NCBI GenBank assembly: GCA_964617715.1
Contig: CAZTZN010000001.1
Coordinates: 36,556-100,555 of the forward strand
DNA length: 64,000 nucleotides
Source of the DNA: JALGVA01 sp964617715
Lineage (GTDB): Bacteria; Armatimonadota; Zipacnadia; Zipacnadales; UBA5352
Direction: 5' to 3'
The position numbers and the translations under genes are program-made. Positions 17,501-26,000 of the stretch are shown here, in pieces. Position 1 is the stretch's first letter, and every line of letters starts with the position of its first letter. The notes under the pieces were generated by a model that made no database searches, was not told where the DNA came from, and was given only the letters and a program-made list of their open reading frames with translations.

Positions 17501-19708
17501 GGTCATTACTGGACCCAGTTCCTCAGGGGTGACTTCGGCAACCGGCGCGCGGTGGCACTCGATGCGCGCAACGGCGCCCTGCTCTGGCACCAGCGCCTGG
17601 GCTACCGCATCCGTCCGCTGATCATCGGCGACCAGTTCATCGGCGAGCCCTGGTCGTACGATCTGCACACCGGCGAGCAGCGCATGTGCACCCACCCGAT
17701 CACCGGCGAGCAGGTCCCCTGGCAGTTCGAGCGGCCCGGCCATCATTGTGGCTGCATCTCCGGAACCGAGAACATGCTGCTCTTCCGCTCCAGCTTTGCC
17801 GGCTACTACGACCTGATCAACGACTACGGCAGCGCGCACTTCGGCGCCCAGCGGCCCGGCTGCTGGATCAACTTCATCGCCGCCAACGGCCTGGTGCTGA
17901 TGCCTGAGGCGAGTTCCGGCTGCCAGTGCCTCTACGCCGTGCAGTGCAGCCTCGCCTTCGAGCCGGTTGACGAGCCGCGCACCTGGGGCATCTACAGCGT
18001 CGCCGGAGAGCAGACGCCGGTGCGCCATCTGGCCCTGAACCTGGGCGCACCCGGCGACCGGCGCGCCGACGATGGCGTGCTGTGGCTGTCCTGGCCGCGG
18101 CCGTGGTCGCGCATGCAGTTGCGGCCTGAGCTGAGAGTCGCCCTGCACGAGGGCGGTGACTACTTCTCCCGGGACACGCGGCTGGTCCGGGTAGAGGGCA
18201 CCGAGACGCCCTGGCTCTACGCGTCGGGGATTCGCGGCCTGCAACGCCTGACCATCCCCCTGATCCAGCGTGGCGATGCGCCGGCCGCGTACACGGTGCG
18301 CCTGCACTTCCTCGCCCCCGCGCAGGCCGGGGCCTCGCCCCCCTTCGACATCACGCTTCAGGGCGAGACCGTCGCCCAGGCCGTGAACCTGCCAACGGAG
18401 GCCGGTGGTCCGGACCGGCCGCTGGTCCGCGAGTTCGGCCCGGTGCCGGTGCGCGACGAGCTGGAGATCGGCCTGCTGCCGCGCGTCGCCGAACCCACCG
18501 CCGACAGCGCGCCGCCGCTGTGCGCCATCGAGCTGGCGCGGGTGCCGCTGCCGGGGATGGATGCCGCGTTGCAGACGCCACAGGCGCCGCTCGAGCGCTA
18601 CAACCTGGGCTACTGGCTGGCCGACACGCTGCGCAGTGCCACCGGCGCCGACCTCGCGCTCATCCCCGATGACACCATCTGGCTCGAGGGCGACGCGCTC
18701 GCGACCGGCGACCTGACGCTGGGCAAGTTGCTTGCGCGCATCACCGACGCCCGGCTGGTGCGCCACGAGGTCACCGGCGCGCAACTGCTCGCGTATTTCG
18801 CGAACCCCCGCATCGCCGACCGCCTCAACCCGCTCAGCCACAGCCGCGCCTCGGACGAGCCCAACGCATTGTATTACTCCGGCTTCGAAGTCACCTGCGG
18901 CGCCGACGGGCGCGGTGTGACCGTGGCCCTCGATCCGGCGAGGCGGTACACACTGGTGAGCGTCTGCCCCTTCAACGAGCCGGGCGCGAGCGGCCCGCCT
19001 GATGCACAGGCGGCGGTCCGGTATGCCGCCATCCCGTCGCTGCAGACCGAAGCGACGGCCGTCCTCGAGCAGACCACGTGGGATGTGCTGGAGGCGCTCG
19101 GGCCGGCGGGCATCAGCCTGTCGCGCCGCTTCGCCGAGCCGCCTGAGATCTGGCGCACGTGGCTGGCGCGCGCCGAGGAGGAGATGGGCTATCACCTGAG
19201 GCAGTGGCCCGAGGATCTGCCGACGGTGACCATCGACGCGAGCGCCGACGCCTCGGTTCGGCGTTCGGCGCCCGACAGCAACTACGGCGGCGACGCGCTC
19301 TTGCCCACGGACGGTGGCAATCGGGAGATGGGCGACGCGTCCCATTCTCTGGCCTACCTGCGCTTCCCACTGGAAGTGCCGGGGCGCCCGGTGATGGCCA
19401 GGCTGCGCCTGCGCACCCACGATGGCAGCAATTCACAGAGCGCGGACGCGGGCGACGTCCGAGTGGTGGAGGACGCGTGGGAGGAGACCGCGATAACGTA
19501 CAACGACCGGCCGACACCCGGTGAGAAGGTCGGCGCGCTGGGCGCGGTTGAGCTGGGGCAGGTCAGCGAGCGGGTGCTGCTTATTGACCTGCGCGGGCGC
19601 AGCGAGGTGTCGCTGGCGATCGTGCCGACGTCCACCGACGCGGCCACCTTCCGGTCGCGCGAGAGCGACGACCCGCCGCAGTTGATCGTGGCATATGAGC
19701 CGGAATGA
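14585..19708 (+). CDS. Giant secreted PQQ-type beta-propeller with embedded methyltransferase-like, malectin-like, 5'-nucleotidase-C-like and DNRLRE domains
   Basis: A 1707-residue exported protein; the leader is at about 15-33 (MRTAATAVLAALVAYAAA). Domains, by eye: PQQ-type propeller blades at 35-345 (LYCFDAQTGRVRWQF, VYCLRADDGTLVWSV); a coiled coil at about 370-445; more blades; a Rossmann-like class I methyltransferase-fold domain at about 545-690 (CLVLGVETGRLAYELA, IYCLEPD); a second blade set at about 700-1150; a malectin-like domain at 1180-1325 (YTVRLHFLAPAQAG); a region like the C-terminal domain of 5'-nucleotidases at 1335-1500 (YWLADTLRSATGADLALI, EVTGAQLLAYF); and a DNRLRE/CBM96-like domain to the end. 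No catalytic activity is established. It heads a five-gene unit, 28 bases before the next gene. The start is uncertain: ATGs at 14570 and 14627 are alternatives. Confidence 0.85.
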   Translation: MATTRGRHGLTRSIMRTAATAVLAALVAYAAADDWPTFRHDNARSGRTTDSVVPPLHMRWALRQAYPPQRVWAGPRDEPVEGNWEKDRVAFDAANQVAVVGGSVFMSSSGDSKLYCFDAQTGRVRWQFIAGAPVRLAPTVADGRVYFGADDGHVYCLRADDGTLVWSVAGGPADDRLIGAGRMVSRWPIRTGVLVDGDTAYFGAGVFPHEGVYICAVNAADGGLLWCNDTTPTAADRGLLGGPGGDELSPQGYLLASESRLFVPSGRALPAAFDRKDGRKLFQSHDSWRSSGLVGGTFAVLARDHILVGANQAVGYDQETGRGGFAWFPCRRIVVTDDVAYMTTDTVPTDTGGPALEAQVQCVSFESYAEATRNRRATQREITALSRQRSTTQTTLNAEKAKPEDQRDAARIAELTAQIDEIAAKLEAAQTRLQEITNQTLQAQVQWRTPTSCASSLILAGDLLIAGGPDLVVGYDTATGDERWRAEIEGEAYGLAAADGALYVSTDAGMLYCFASGEGDPGPVIEQQPAGNVFATDGPQAQLYREAADTIVRLSKASRGFCLVLGVETGRLAYELARRTELTIYCLEPDAAKVQAARAALDAAGVYGGRVFVDRGDFDDIPYSNYFANLIVSERPLHRGALPEVTADLVRKLKPCGGMVCVGAPAGEPGGAALAGWLAEFGLGEPKTSPDGRWATLVRGALPGAGSWTHQYAEPGNTACGDDDVRCPLGLLWYGDPGPDKMISRHARSVAPLSIDGLLLMQGNNVVMCYDAYNGTRYWEREIQGAMRGAMHSRASNICCNSRYMFVAVGAQCLRLDVHTGETTATFDQPGLGTDETPGWGWIAAVGDLLYGSTGVDSIHSRRIFALDAESGAPRWVYEGTRITDNTIAVSDGRLCFADAVELSDAQRRQATAESGGDPESADVRMVVCLDAATGAKLWERPIDLTDCGGERGVLMAMSHDGVLVFSAAHWDGHYWTQFLRGDFGNRRAVALDARNGALLWHQRLGYRIRPLIIGDQFIGEPWSYDLHTGEQRMCTHPITGEQVPWQFERPGHHCGCISGTENMLLFRSSFAGYYDLINDYGSAHFGAQRPGCWINFIAANGLVLMPEASSGCQCLYAVQCSLAFEPVDEPRTWGIYSVAGEQTPVRHLALNLGAPGDRRADDGVLWLSWPRPWSRMQLRPELRVALHEGGDYFSRDTRLVRVEGTETPWLYASGIRGLQRLTIPLIQRGDAPAAYTVRLHFLAPAQAGASPPFDITLQGETVAQAVNLPTEAGGPDRPLVREFGPVPVRDELEIGLLPRVAEPTADSAPPLCAIELARVPLPGMDAALQTPQAPLERYNLGYWLADTLRSATGADLALIPDDTIWLEGDALATGDLTLGKLLARITDARLVRHEVTGAQLLAYFANPRIADRLNPLSHSRASDEPNALYYSGFEVTCGADGRGVTVALDPARRYTLVSVCPFNEPGASGPPDAQAAVRYAAIPSLQTEATAVLEQTTWDVLEALGPAGISLSRRFAEPPEIWRTWLARAEEEMGYHLRQWPEDLPTVTIDASADASVRRSAPDSNYGGDALLPTDGGNREMGDASHSLAYLRFPLEVPGRPVMARLRLRTHDGSNSQSADAGDVRVVEDAWEETAITYNDRPTPGEKVGALGAVELGQVSERVLLIDLRGRSEVSLAIVPTSTDAATFRSRESDDPPQLIVAYEPE

Positions 19709-19736
19709 ATGTCGGTCTCAAAGGGCGAGCGTAGCG

Positions 19737-21182
19737 ATGCGCCTGACGCGGGCCACACGCACAATCACCGTGATCGTGACGGCGCTGGCGGCCGCAGGAG
19801 CGCTTCAAGCCTGCGACACGCCGGTGTACCAGTACTCCATGTATGAGTGGCGCCCCGACCGCTACGAGGTGCGTTACTTCTACCGCGCCGGCGAGCAGTC
19901 CGCCGCCGACGCCGCGGCCAACGACTGCCTGCGCGCGGCGAATCTCGCGAACCTGAGTTTCCACGCCGTCGAGGTGGCCGCCGATGGCACCGTGGCCCGG
20001 CAACACGCGACGGCATGGCGCGGGCACCGCACGAGTGAGCTGCCGCTGCACGTAGTAAGCGCTCCCGGCCACGGCCCGATCTTCGCCGACCGACTCGACG
20101 CCGCCGCGGCTGAGCAGCTCGTAGACTCGCCCGGGCGCCGGGAACTCGCCGGCGAGCTGAGCGCGGGACGGGCGGGCGTACTGGTGGTGCTCCTCGACCC
20201 GGCCGCGGGTGACGGCGAGCGCGTGTTGCAGGTTGCGCGTGACGCGGTCGCCGAATCTGCCGACGGCGAGCGGCGCGTGGGCCTGGTCAGCGTGGATCGC
20301 ACCGACCCCGCCGAGCAGTGGCTGGTGCGCCAGCTCCTCGTTGTCGAGGATGACCTCACCGACATCGCGGGCTCGATGGTCTTCGGCGCCTTCGGGCGCG
20401 GGCATGTGCTGCCGCCCTTCGTGGGCAAGGGGGTGACGCCGCAGGGCATGCGCGACCTCATCGCCTTCATCCACGGCCCGTGTGCGTGTGAGCTGAAGAC
20501 GGCGAACCCGGGCCTCGACCTGTTGATGAGCTGGGACTGGGACGGACGGCTGCCGCAGTGGGCCACCGCGTCCGCTACCCAGCCGGGTTTCGTGCTCTTC
20601 GATTTCACCGCCGAGCCCGACGAGGGCACGCCGGACCGGGCCGCCCCCGTCGATCCGGCCCCCCCCGACCGTGAGTCCGCCGACCCACCGGTTACCGACC
20701 CCGCGCAGTTGCGTACCGACTCGGGGGGCGCGGCCGGGCCTCGATCGGCACACACCACGACACAGCCTGCGCCCGTGCGCGTGACGCCGCCGGCCGCGAC
20801 CGTCGAGCCCCCGCCACGTACCCGGCCGGCCAACGCCGCCTCCGACGCATCCGCCCCAACACCACCGCCGGCCCCTGAGCCTGAGCAGCCACCGGCCGCC
20901 GCGACGCCGGACACCGCACCGCAGTCCGCGCCACCGAGCACGCCTGCCGCGCAGCCGCCTCGGCTGGTCGCGCGCGTGCCCGACCTGCCCACCGCCGGCC
21001 AGGCGCGGCTGGCGAATCGACTGCCGGCCGAGGAATCGTCGTTCGCAGCAGTGCTGGCGCTGCGGCTGGGCCTGACGCTGCTGGCCGTCCTGGTGGTGGC
21101 GGTCGCCGGGCACCTGGTGCTCAGCCGCGCGGGCGGACCGGAGTCTGACGCTGATGTCGCAGGCTCGGGCGACGACACGTGA
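19737..21182 (+). CDS. Lipoprotein-like, C-terminally membrane-anchored protein of unknown function next to an ABC transporter
   Basis: A 481-residue protein with a hydrophobic leader ending LQAC|DTPVY (possible lipobox, Cys26; Gln at -2 is unusual). An alpha/beta region resembling a thioredoxin-like fold follows (YEVRYFYRAGEQS, then AGVLVVLLDPAAG), with a CxC pair at about Cys249/Cys251. A Pro/Ala-rich linker spans about 300-420, and a single transmembrane helix lies at about 436-462 with a short acidic tail. I recall similar CDTPVY proteins beside FtsX-type permeases in Planctomycetes-like bacteria, with no known function. An upstream ATG at 19695 would overlap the preceding gene; the leader position favours 19737. 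The next gene begins 10 bases downstream. Likely a periplasmic accessory subunit of that transporter. Confidence 0.75.
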   Translation: MRLTRATRTITVIVTALAAAGALQACDTPVYQYSMYEWRPDRYEVRYFYRAGEQSAADAAANDCLRAANLANLSFHAVEVAADGTVARQHATAWRGHRTSELPLHVVSAPGHGPIFADRLDAAAAEQLVDSPGRRELAGELSAGRAGVLVVLLDPAAGDGERVLQVARDAVAESADGERRVGLVSVDRTDPAEQWLVRQLLVVEDDLTDIAGSMVFGAFGRGHVLPPFVGKGVTPQGMRDLIAFIHGPCACELKTANPGLDLLMSWDWDGRLPQWATASATQPGFVLFDFTAEPDEGTPDRAAPVDPAPPDRESADPPVTDPAQLRTDSGGAAGPRSAHTTTQPAPVRVTPPAATVEPPPRTRPANAASDASAPTPPPAPEPEQPPAAATPDTAPQSAPPSTPAAQPPRLVARVPDLPTAGQARLANRLPAEESSFAAVLALRLGLTLLAVLVVAVAGHLVLSRAGGPESDADVAGSGDDT

Positions 21183-21192
21183 GGGTGGACCG

Positions 21193-22332
21193 ATGCTGCT
21201 GCGCATGATGCTGGCCGAGATCGCACATCGCAAGGGCAACTTCCTGTCGGCGCTGATCGCAGTGGTCGCGGCGGTGGCCATCGCCGTGGGGGTCGTGACC
21301 GTCTGCGACGCCTCCCGGCGGGAGACCGTGCGGCTGATGCGGAACATGGGCTTCAACCTGCTCATCGTCCCCGAAGGCACGGACATGGCCGACTTCTGGA
21401 GCCGCAGCTTCGCCCAGGGGGAAATGCCCGAAGACTACGTCTACCGGCTGTCGGACTCGGGCCTGATGACCATCCGGCACCTGGTGGCCCGCCTGCAGAA
21501 GCGCATCGTCTGGCAGGGCCGCGACGTGCTCCTGACCGGCGTGCTGCCGGAGGTGGCGATGAAGGGCCGCCCGCCGAAGTCGCCCATGGGCCTCGATATC
21601 GAACCCGGCACAGCCTACGTCGGCCGGCACATCGCCGACAGCGCCGGCATCACCGTCGGCGATGAGATCGACGTGCTCGGCCACCGCCTGCGTGTTGTCG
21701 CGGTTCTCAAGGAGCAGGGCAGCGTCGATGACATTCGCATCTACGGGCACCTGCACGACGTCCAGGAGATGCTCGGCCGCCCGGGCCGTATCAACGAGAT
21801 CGAGGCCCTGCAGTGCCTGTGCGGAGGCACGCGGACGCTGGCCGGCATTCGCGATGACGTGCGTTCGGCGCTGCCCGGCGTCGAGGTGACCGAGGTGCGT
21901 TCGATCGCCATCGTCCGTGCCGAGACCCGCAAGATGGTCGAGCGCTTCGCCGGCGTGCTCATCCCGGCAGTGGTGCTCATCGCCACCATCTGGGTGGGCT
22001 TGAGTGCCATGCGCAACGTCAACGACCGCCGCACTGAGATCGGTGTCCTGCGCGCGCTCGGCGTCGCCTCGCAGCCGATCGCCGCCCTGTTCCTGATGAA
22101 GATGACGCTGATCGGGGTCATCGGCGCGGTGGTCGGCTGGGCGGTGGGCACCGCGGTCGCGGTACACTACGGCACCGACATCTTTCCGCACACCGCCAAG
22201 TCCATCGCGCCGCTCTACGGGCTGCTGGGCTGGGCGGTGGTCGGCTCTGCGCTGCTGTGCCTGGTCGCGAGCTGGCTGCCCGCGATGTCCGCGGTCATGC
22301 AGGACCCCGCGGAGGTGCTCTCGGAGGAGTGA
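21193..22332 (+). CDS. MacB/LolC-type ABC transporter permease (FtsX family)
   Basis: A 379-residue integral inner-membrane protein with the 1+3 helix layout of type VII ABC (MacB/LolCE/FtsX) permeases. TM1 is at about 17-40, a periplasmic MacB_PCD-like domain lies between 45 and 245, and three helices follow near 250-275, 297-325 and 340-365. FtsX hallmarks in the last part are NDRRTEIGVLRALGVAS, the coupling segment that contacts the ATPase. Such transporters do not move solutes through the membrane but pass ATP-driven conformational change to periplasmic partners. GAGGGTGG before the ATG at 21193 selects it over the frame start at 21154, which overlaps the previous gene. It lies 2 bases from the ATPase gene, and the neighbours suggest that the partner is the anchored protein or the propeller proteins. 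Confidence 0.9.
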   Translation: MLLRMMLAEIAHRKGNFLSALIAVVAAVAIAVGVVTVCDASRRETVRLMRNMGFNLLIVPEGTDMADFWSRSFAQGEMPEDYVYRLSDSGLMTIRHLVARLQKRIVWQGRDVLLTGVLPEVAMKGRPPKSPMGLDIEPGTAYVGRHIADSAGITVGDEIDVLGHRLRVVAVLKEQGSVDDIRIYGHLHDVQEMLGRPGRINEIEALQCLCGGTRTLAGIRDDVRSALPGVEVTEVRSIAIVRAETRKMVERFAGVLIPAVVLIATIWVGLSAMRNVNDRRTEIGVLRALGVASQPIAALFLMKMTLIGVIGAVVGWAVGTAVAVHYGTDIFPHTAKSIAPLYGLLGWAVVGSALLCLVASWLPAMSAVMQDPAEVLSEE

Positions 22333-22334
22333 CG

Positions 22335-22985
22335 ATGATCGTCCTCGAGGGGGTCAGTAAGGTCTATCACGGCACCAACGGCGAGGTGCGCGCGCTCGAC
22401 GACGTCAGCCTCACGGTGGCGCCGGGCGAGTTCGTGGCGGTGCGCGGCCCCAGCGGCTGCGGCAAGAGCACACTGCTGCTGACCGTCGGGGGCATGGTGC
22501 GACCCACGACCGGCACCGTCACCATCGAAGGCCGCGATCTCTACGCGCTCAGCCATGCCGAGCGCGCCCGCCTGCGCGCCGACCGCATCGGCTTCGTCTT
22601 TCAGATGTTCCACCTGGTGCCCTACCTGAACGCGCTTGACAACGTGCTGCTGCCCGTTCTGGCCGGGATGCGGCCGGACCGTGAGCAGGCGGTTGCGCTG
22701 CTCGAACGCCTCGGGATGGGCGAGCGCATGCACCACCGGCCGCCCGAACTGAGCACCGGCGAGCGCCAGCGCGTCGCCCTGGCGCGCGCGCTGATCAAGC
22801 AGCCGGACATCATCCTCGCCGACGAGCCGACCGGCAATCTCGACCCTGAGAACGCGGCGGCGGTGATGGGCTACCTGGCGGACTTCCACCGCGAGGGCGG
22901 CACCATCCTGGTGGTCAGCCATGACGCCCTCGCCGAGGCTCACGCCGACCGCGCCCTGCACCTCGAACGCGGCCGGATCGTATGA
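22335..22985 (+). CDS. ABC transporter ATP-binding protein (LolD/MacB type)
   Basis: A 216-residue cytoplasmic ATPase, normal length for a LolD-type subunit. Walker A GPSGCGKST is at 38-46, Q-loop Gln90, Walker B IILADE at 159-164 with catalytic Glu164, D-loop NLD at 168-170 and H-loop His196. The signature reads LSTGE (139-143) rather than LSGGQ/E: the third residue is Thr where Gly is usual. The second Gly and the Ser, which contact ATP, are kept, so activity is expected. GGAGGAG, overlapping the end of the permease gene, supports the ATG at 22335. It works with the permease just upstream; with the two propeller proteins flanking, the system probably acts on an envelope substrate. Confidence 0.93.
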   Translation: MIVLEGVSKVYHGTNGEVRALDDVSLTVAPGEFVAVRGPSGCGKSTLLLTVGGMVRPTTGTVTIEGRDLYALSHAERARLRADRIGFVFQMFHLVPYLNALDNVLLPVLAGMRPDREQAVALLERLGMGERMHHRPPELSTGERQRVALARALIKQPDIILADEPTGNLDPENAAAVMGYLADFHREGGTILVVSHDALAEAHADRALHLERGRIV

Positions 22986-23031
22986 GACCGATAGCGACAT
23001 GCCCACCGCCCTCCGAAGGGGGACGCCCCGG

Positions 23032-26000
23032 ATGCACCTACCGACGAAATCCGTGACCCGGCTCATCCTACTCGCATCGGCGCTGGCCTGTGCGGTGTGC
23101 TCTTCCTTCGCTGCCGACTGGCCGATGTGGCGCTGCGACGCCATGCACAGCGCGGTGGCCGGCGAGAGCCTGCCCGCCGAGCTGCATCTGCAGTGGGTGC
23201 GCGAGCTGCCACGGCTCGACCCCGCCTGGCCGGATGAGCCGCGCCTGCGCTTCGACGTGGCCTACGAGCCCATCGCCGCAGGCGGCATGCTCTTCGTGGC
23301 CTCGCCGCGCGCGGACCAGGTGATCGCCCTCGACGCGGCCACCGGCGCGATCCGATGGCGGTTCTTCGCCGGTGGGCCGATCCGCTTCGCCCCGGTGGTC
23401 TGGCGCGACCGGCTGTTCTTCGGCTGCGACGACGGCTACCTCTACTGCATCGCCGCCACCGATGGCCGCCTGCGCTGGAAGTTCCTGGCCGGGCCCGCGG
23501 AGCGGCTGGTGCTGGGCAACTCCCGCCTGATCTGCACCTGGCCGGTGCGCGGCGCCCCGGTCGTCGCCGACGGCACCGTCTACTTCGCCGCGGGCATCTG
23601 GCCTTTCATGGGCATCTTCATCTACGCCCTCGACGCCGAGACCGGCGAGATCATCTGGGTGAACGATGGCCAGGGCGCCGAGTACACCGATCAGCCCCAC
23701 GGCGGCGCTCTCGCCTTCGGCAGCGTGGCCCCGCAGGGCTACCTGGCAGTCAGCGGAGACCGGCTCATCGTCCCCAACGGGCGCGCCACCCCGGCCGTCT
23801 TCGACCGGCACACCGGCGAGATGCGTTTCTTCCGCCACGCCGAGAACAATAAGGTCGGTGACTTCGCCGTTTCGGCCACCGCGGAGTTGTACTTCAACAG
23901 CGGCCGCGCCTATCCGCTTGACACCGGAACGCCCTCGGGAGCCCTGGGCGCCGCGCCGGTGCACACCGCCGAGGGCGTGTACACGGTTGAGAATGGCGCG
24001 ATCGTCGCGTACGATCCGCGTGGCGCGCAGGTCGAGGACTACGAGGACAGCCGCGGGAACCCGCGCAAACGGCTCGCGCTCCGCCGGCTGTGGCGCAGCG
24101 AAGAGGGGGCCGCGCGCGTCCACGCCCTCGCCGGCGACCTGCTGCTGTGTGCCGCGGCCGGCGGGATCAGCGCGGTCCGGATCACCGACGCCGAGCCCCA
24201 CGCCCACGAGGTCTGGCACGACGAGCTGGCCGATGGCGCGGCCTCGATGATCGTCGCGGGCGGCCGGCTCGTCGTCTCGACTCTCGGTGGCCGGTTGCTG
24301 TGCTACGGCCCCGAGGAGATCGAGGCGCGCCACTACCCGGCCGAGACTGCGGCGGCCGACACGCCGCGGGACGCCTGGACCGGCCGCGCGGCCGAGATTC
24401 TGGAACGCACCGGCACGCGTGACGGCTACTGCCTGTGCCTGGGCGTCGGCGGCGGGCGGCTGATCGAGGAGCTGGCGCGGCAGTCGCAGCTTCACGTAAT
24501 CGGCATCGACGCCGATGCCGCGAAGATCGATGGCCTGCGCCGGCGCATGGACGCGCTGGGCCTGTATGGCCCGCGTGTGGCGCTCATCGCCGCCGACCCC
24601 GCGAGCGTGACGCTCCCGCCCTACCTCGCCGGCCTCATCGTTTCCGAGGCCCCGGCGGGCATCGCTCCTGAGCCGGCCGCGCTGCAGCGGCTGTTCGCGC
24701 CGATACGGCCCTACGGCGGCGTGGCCTGCCTGCGCATGTCGCCGCAGGAGCACGCGCGTTTCGCCGCGGCGGTCGCCGCCGACCTGCCCGGCGCCCAGGT
24801 CGAGCGCGCGGGCGAGTGGACCCTGCTCCGGCGCTCCGGCCCCCTGCCGGGCGCGGGTGAGTGGACCCACCAGTACGCCGACGCCGCCAACACCGTGGTC
24901 TCGCGCGACTCGCTGGTGCGCGCGCCGCTGGGGCTGCTGTGGTTCGGCGGCTCATCGAACGTGGACATCCTGCCCCGCCACGGCCACGGCCCCCCGGAGC
25001 AGGTAGTGGGCGGACGGCTGTTCATCGAGGGCCCGAACAGCATCCGCGCGCAGGACGTGTACACCGGCCGCGTGCTGTGGAAACGCGAGCTGCCCGGCTT
25101 CGGCCGCGTCTATGACAACACCGCACACCAGCCCGGAGCCAACGCGCTGGGCAGCAACTTCTCCTCCGCCCCCGACGGCGTCTACGCCGTCTGGGATGGT
25201 CGCTGCCTGCGCCTCGATCCGGCCACCGGCGCGACCGTCGCCGAGTTCACGCTGCCGCCCGCGCCGGGGGAGGAGCGCCCTCAGGGCTGGGGCTTCGTCA
25301 GCGTCTATCGCGACCTGCTCATCGCCGGCGCCAGCCCCATCATCTTCGACGGCGAGCAGCCCATCGGCACCCCGGACAACTGGGACGCCACCTGCAGCGC
25401 CCGCATCGTGGCGCTCGACCGCTACTCCGGCGAGGTGTTGTGGAGCTACGACAGCCGCCTGGCCTTCCGCCACAACGCCATCTGCGTCGCCGACGAGCGC
25501 CTGTTCTGCATTGACCGCCTGCCCGACGCAGTTGTGGCCAGGATGGCGCGCCGTGGCGAGGAGCCCGAGATCGAGCCGCGGCTGATCGCGCTGGACGTGC
25601 GTACCGGCGAGGAGTTGTGGAGCACCACCGAGAACGTCTTCGGCACCTGGCTGTCGTGCAGCGTCGAGCACGGGCTGCTGCTCCAGGCCGGGCGGCCCTC
25701 CCGCGACATGCTTCCCGGTGAGCCCGGCGACCGCATGATCGTCTACCGGGTCACCGATGGCGCCGTCGTGTGGGACCGCGCGCACAGCTACCAGGGCCCG
25801 CCGCTGCTACACGGCGACACCATCATCACCCAGGGGCAGGCCTTCGGGCTGCTCGACGGCGAGCCCCGCACCCGCCGACACCCGCTCACCGGCGCCGTGG
25901 TACCCTGGCGCTGGGAGCGCGCATACGGCTGCAACACCGCCATCGCCAGTGAGGCGCTGCTCACCTTCCGCTCCGGCGCCGCCGGCTTCTACGACCTGGA

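Noticed and set aside
14543..19420. A 1625-codon open frame on the minus strand opposite the giant propeller gene
   Set aside because: It is the codon-position shadow of the plus-strand gene in GC-rich DNA: no ribosome site, low-complexity Arg/Ala/Gly/His-rich product and no recognisable domain.
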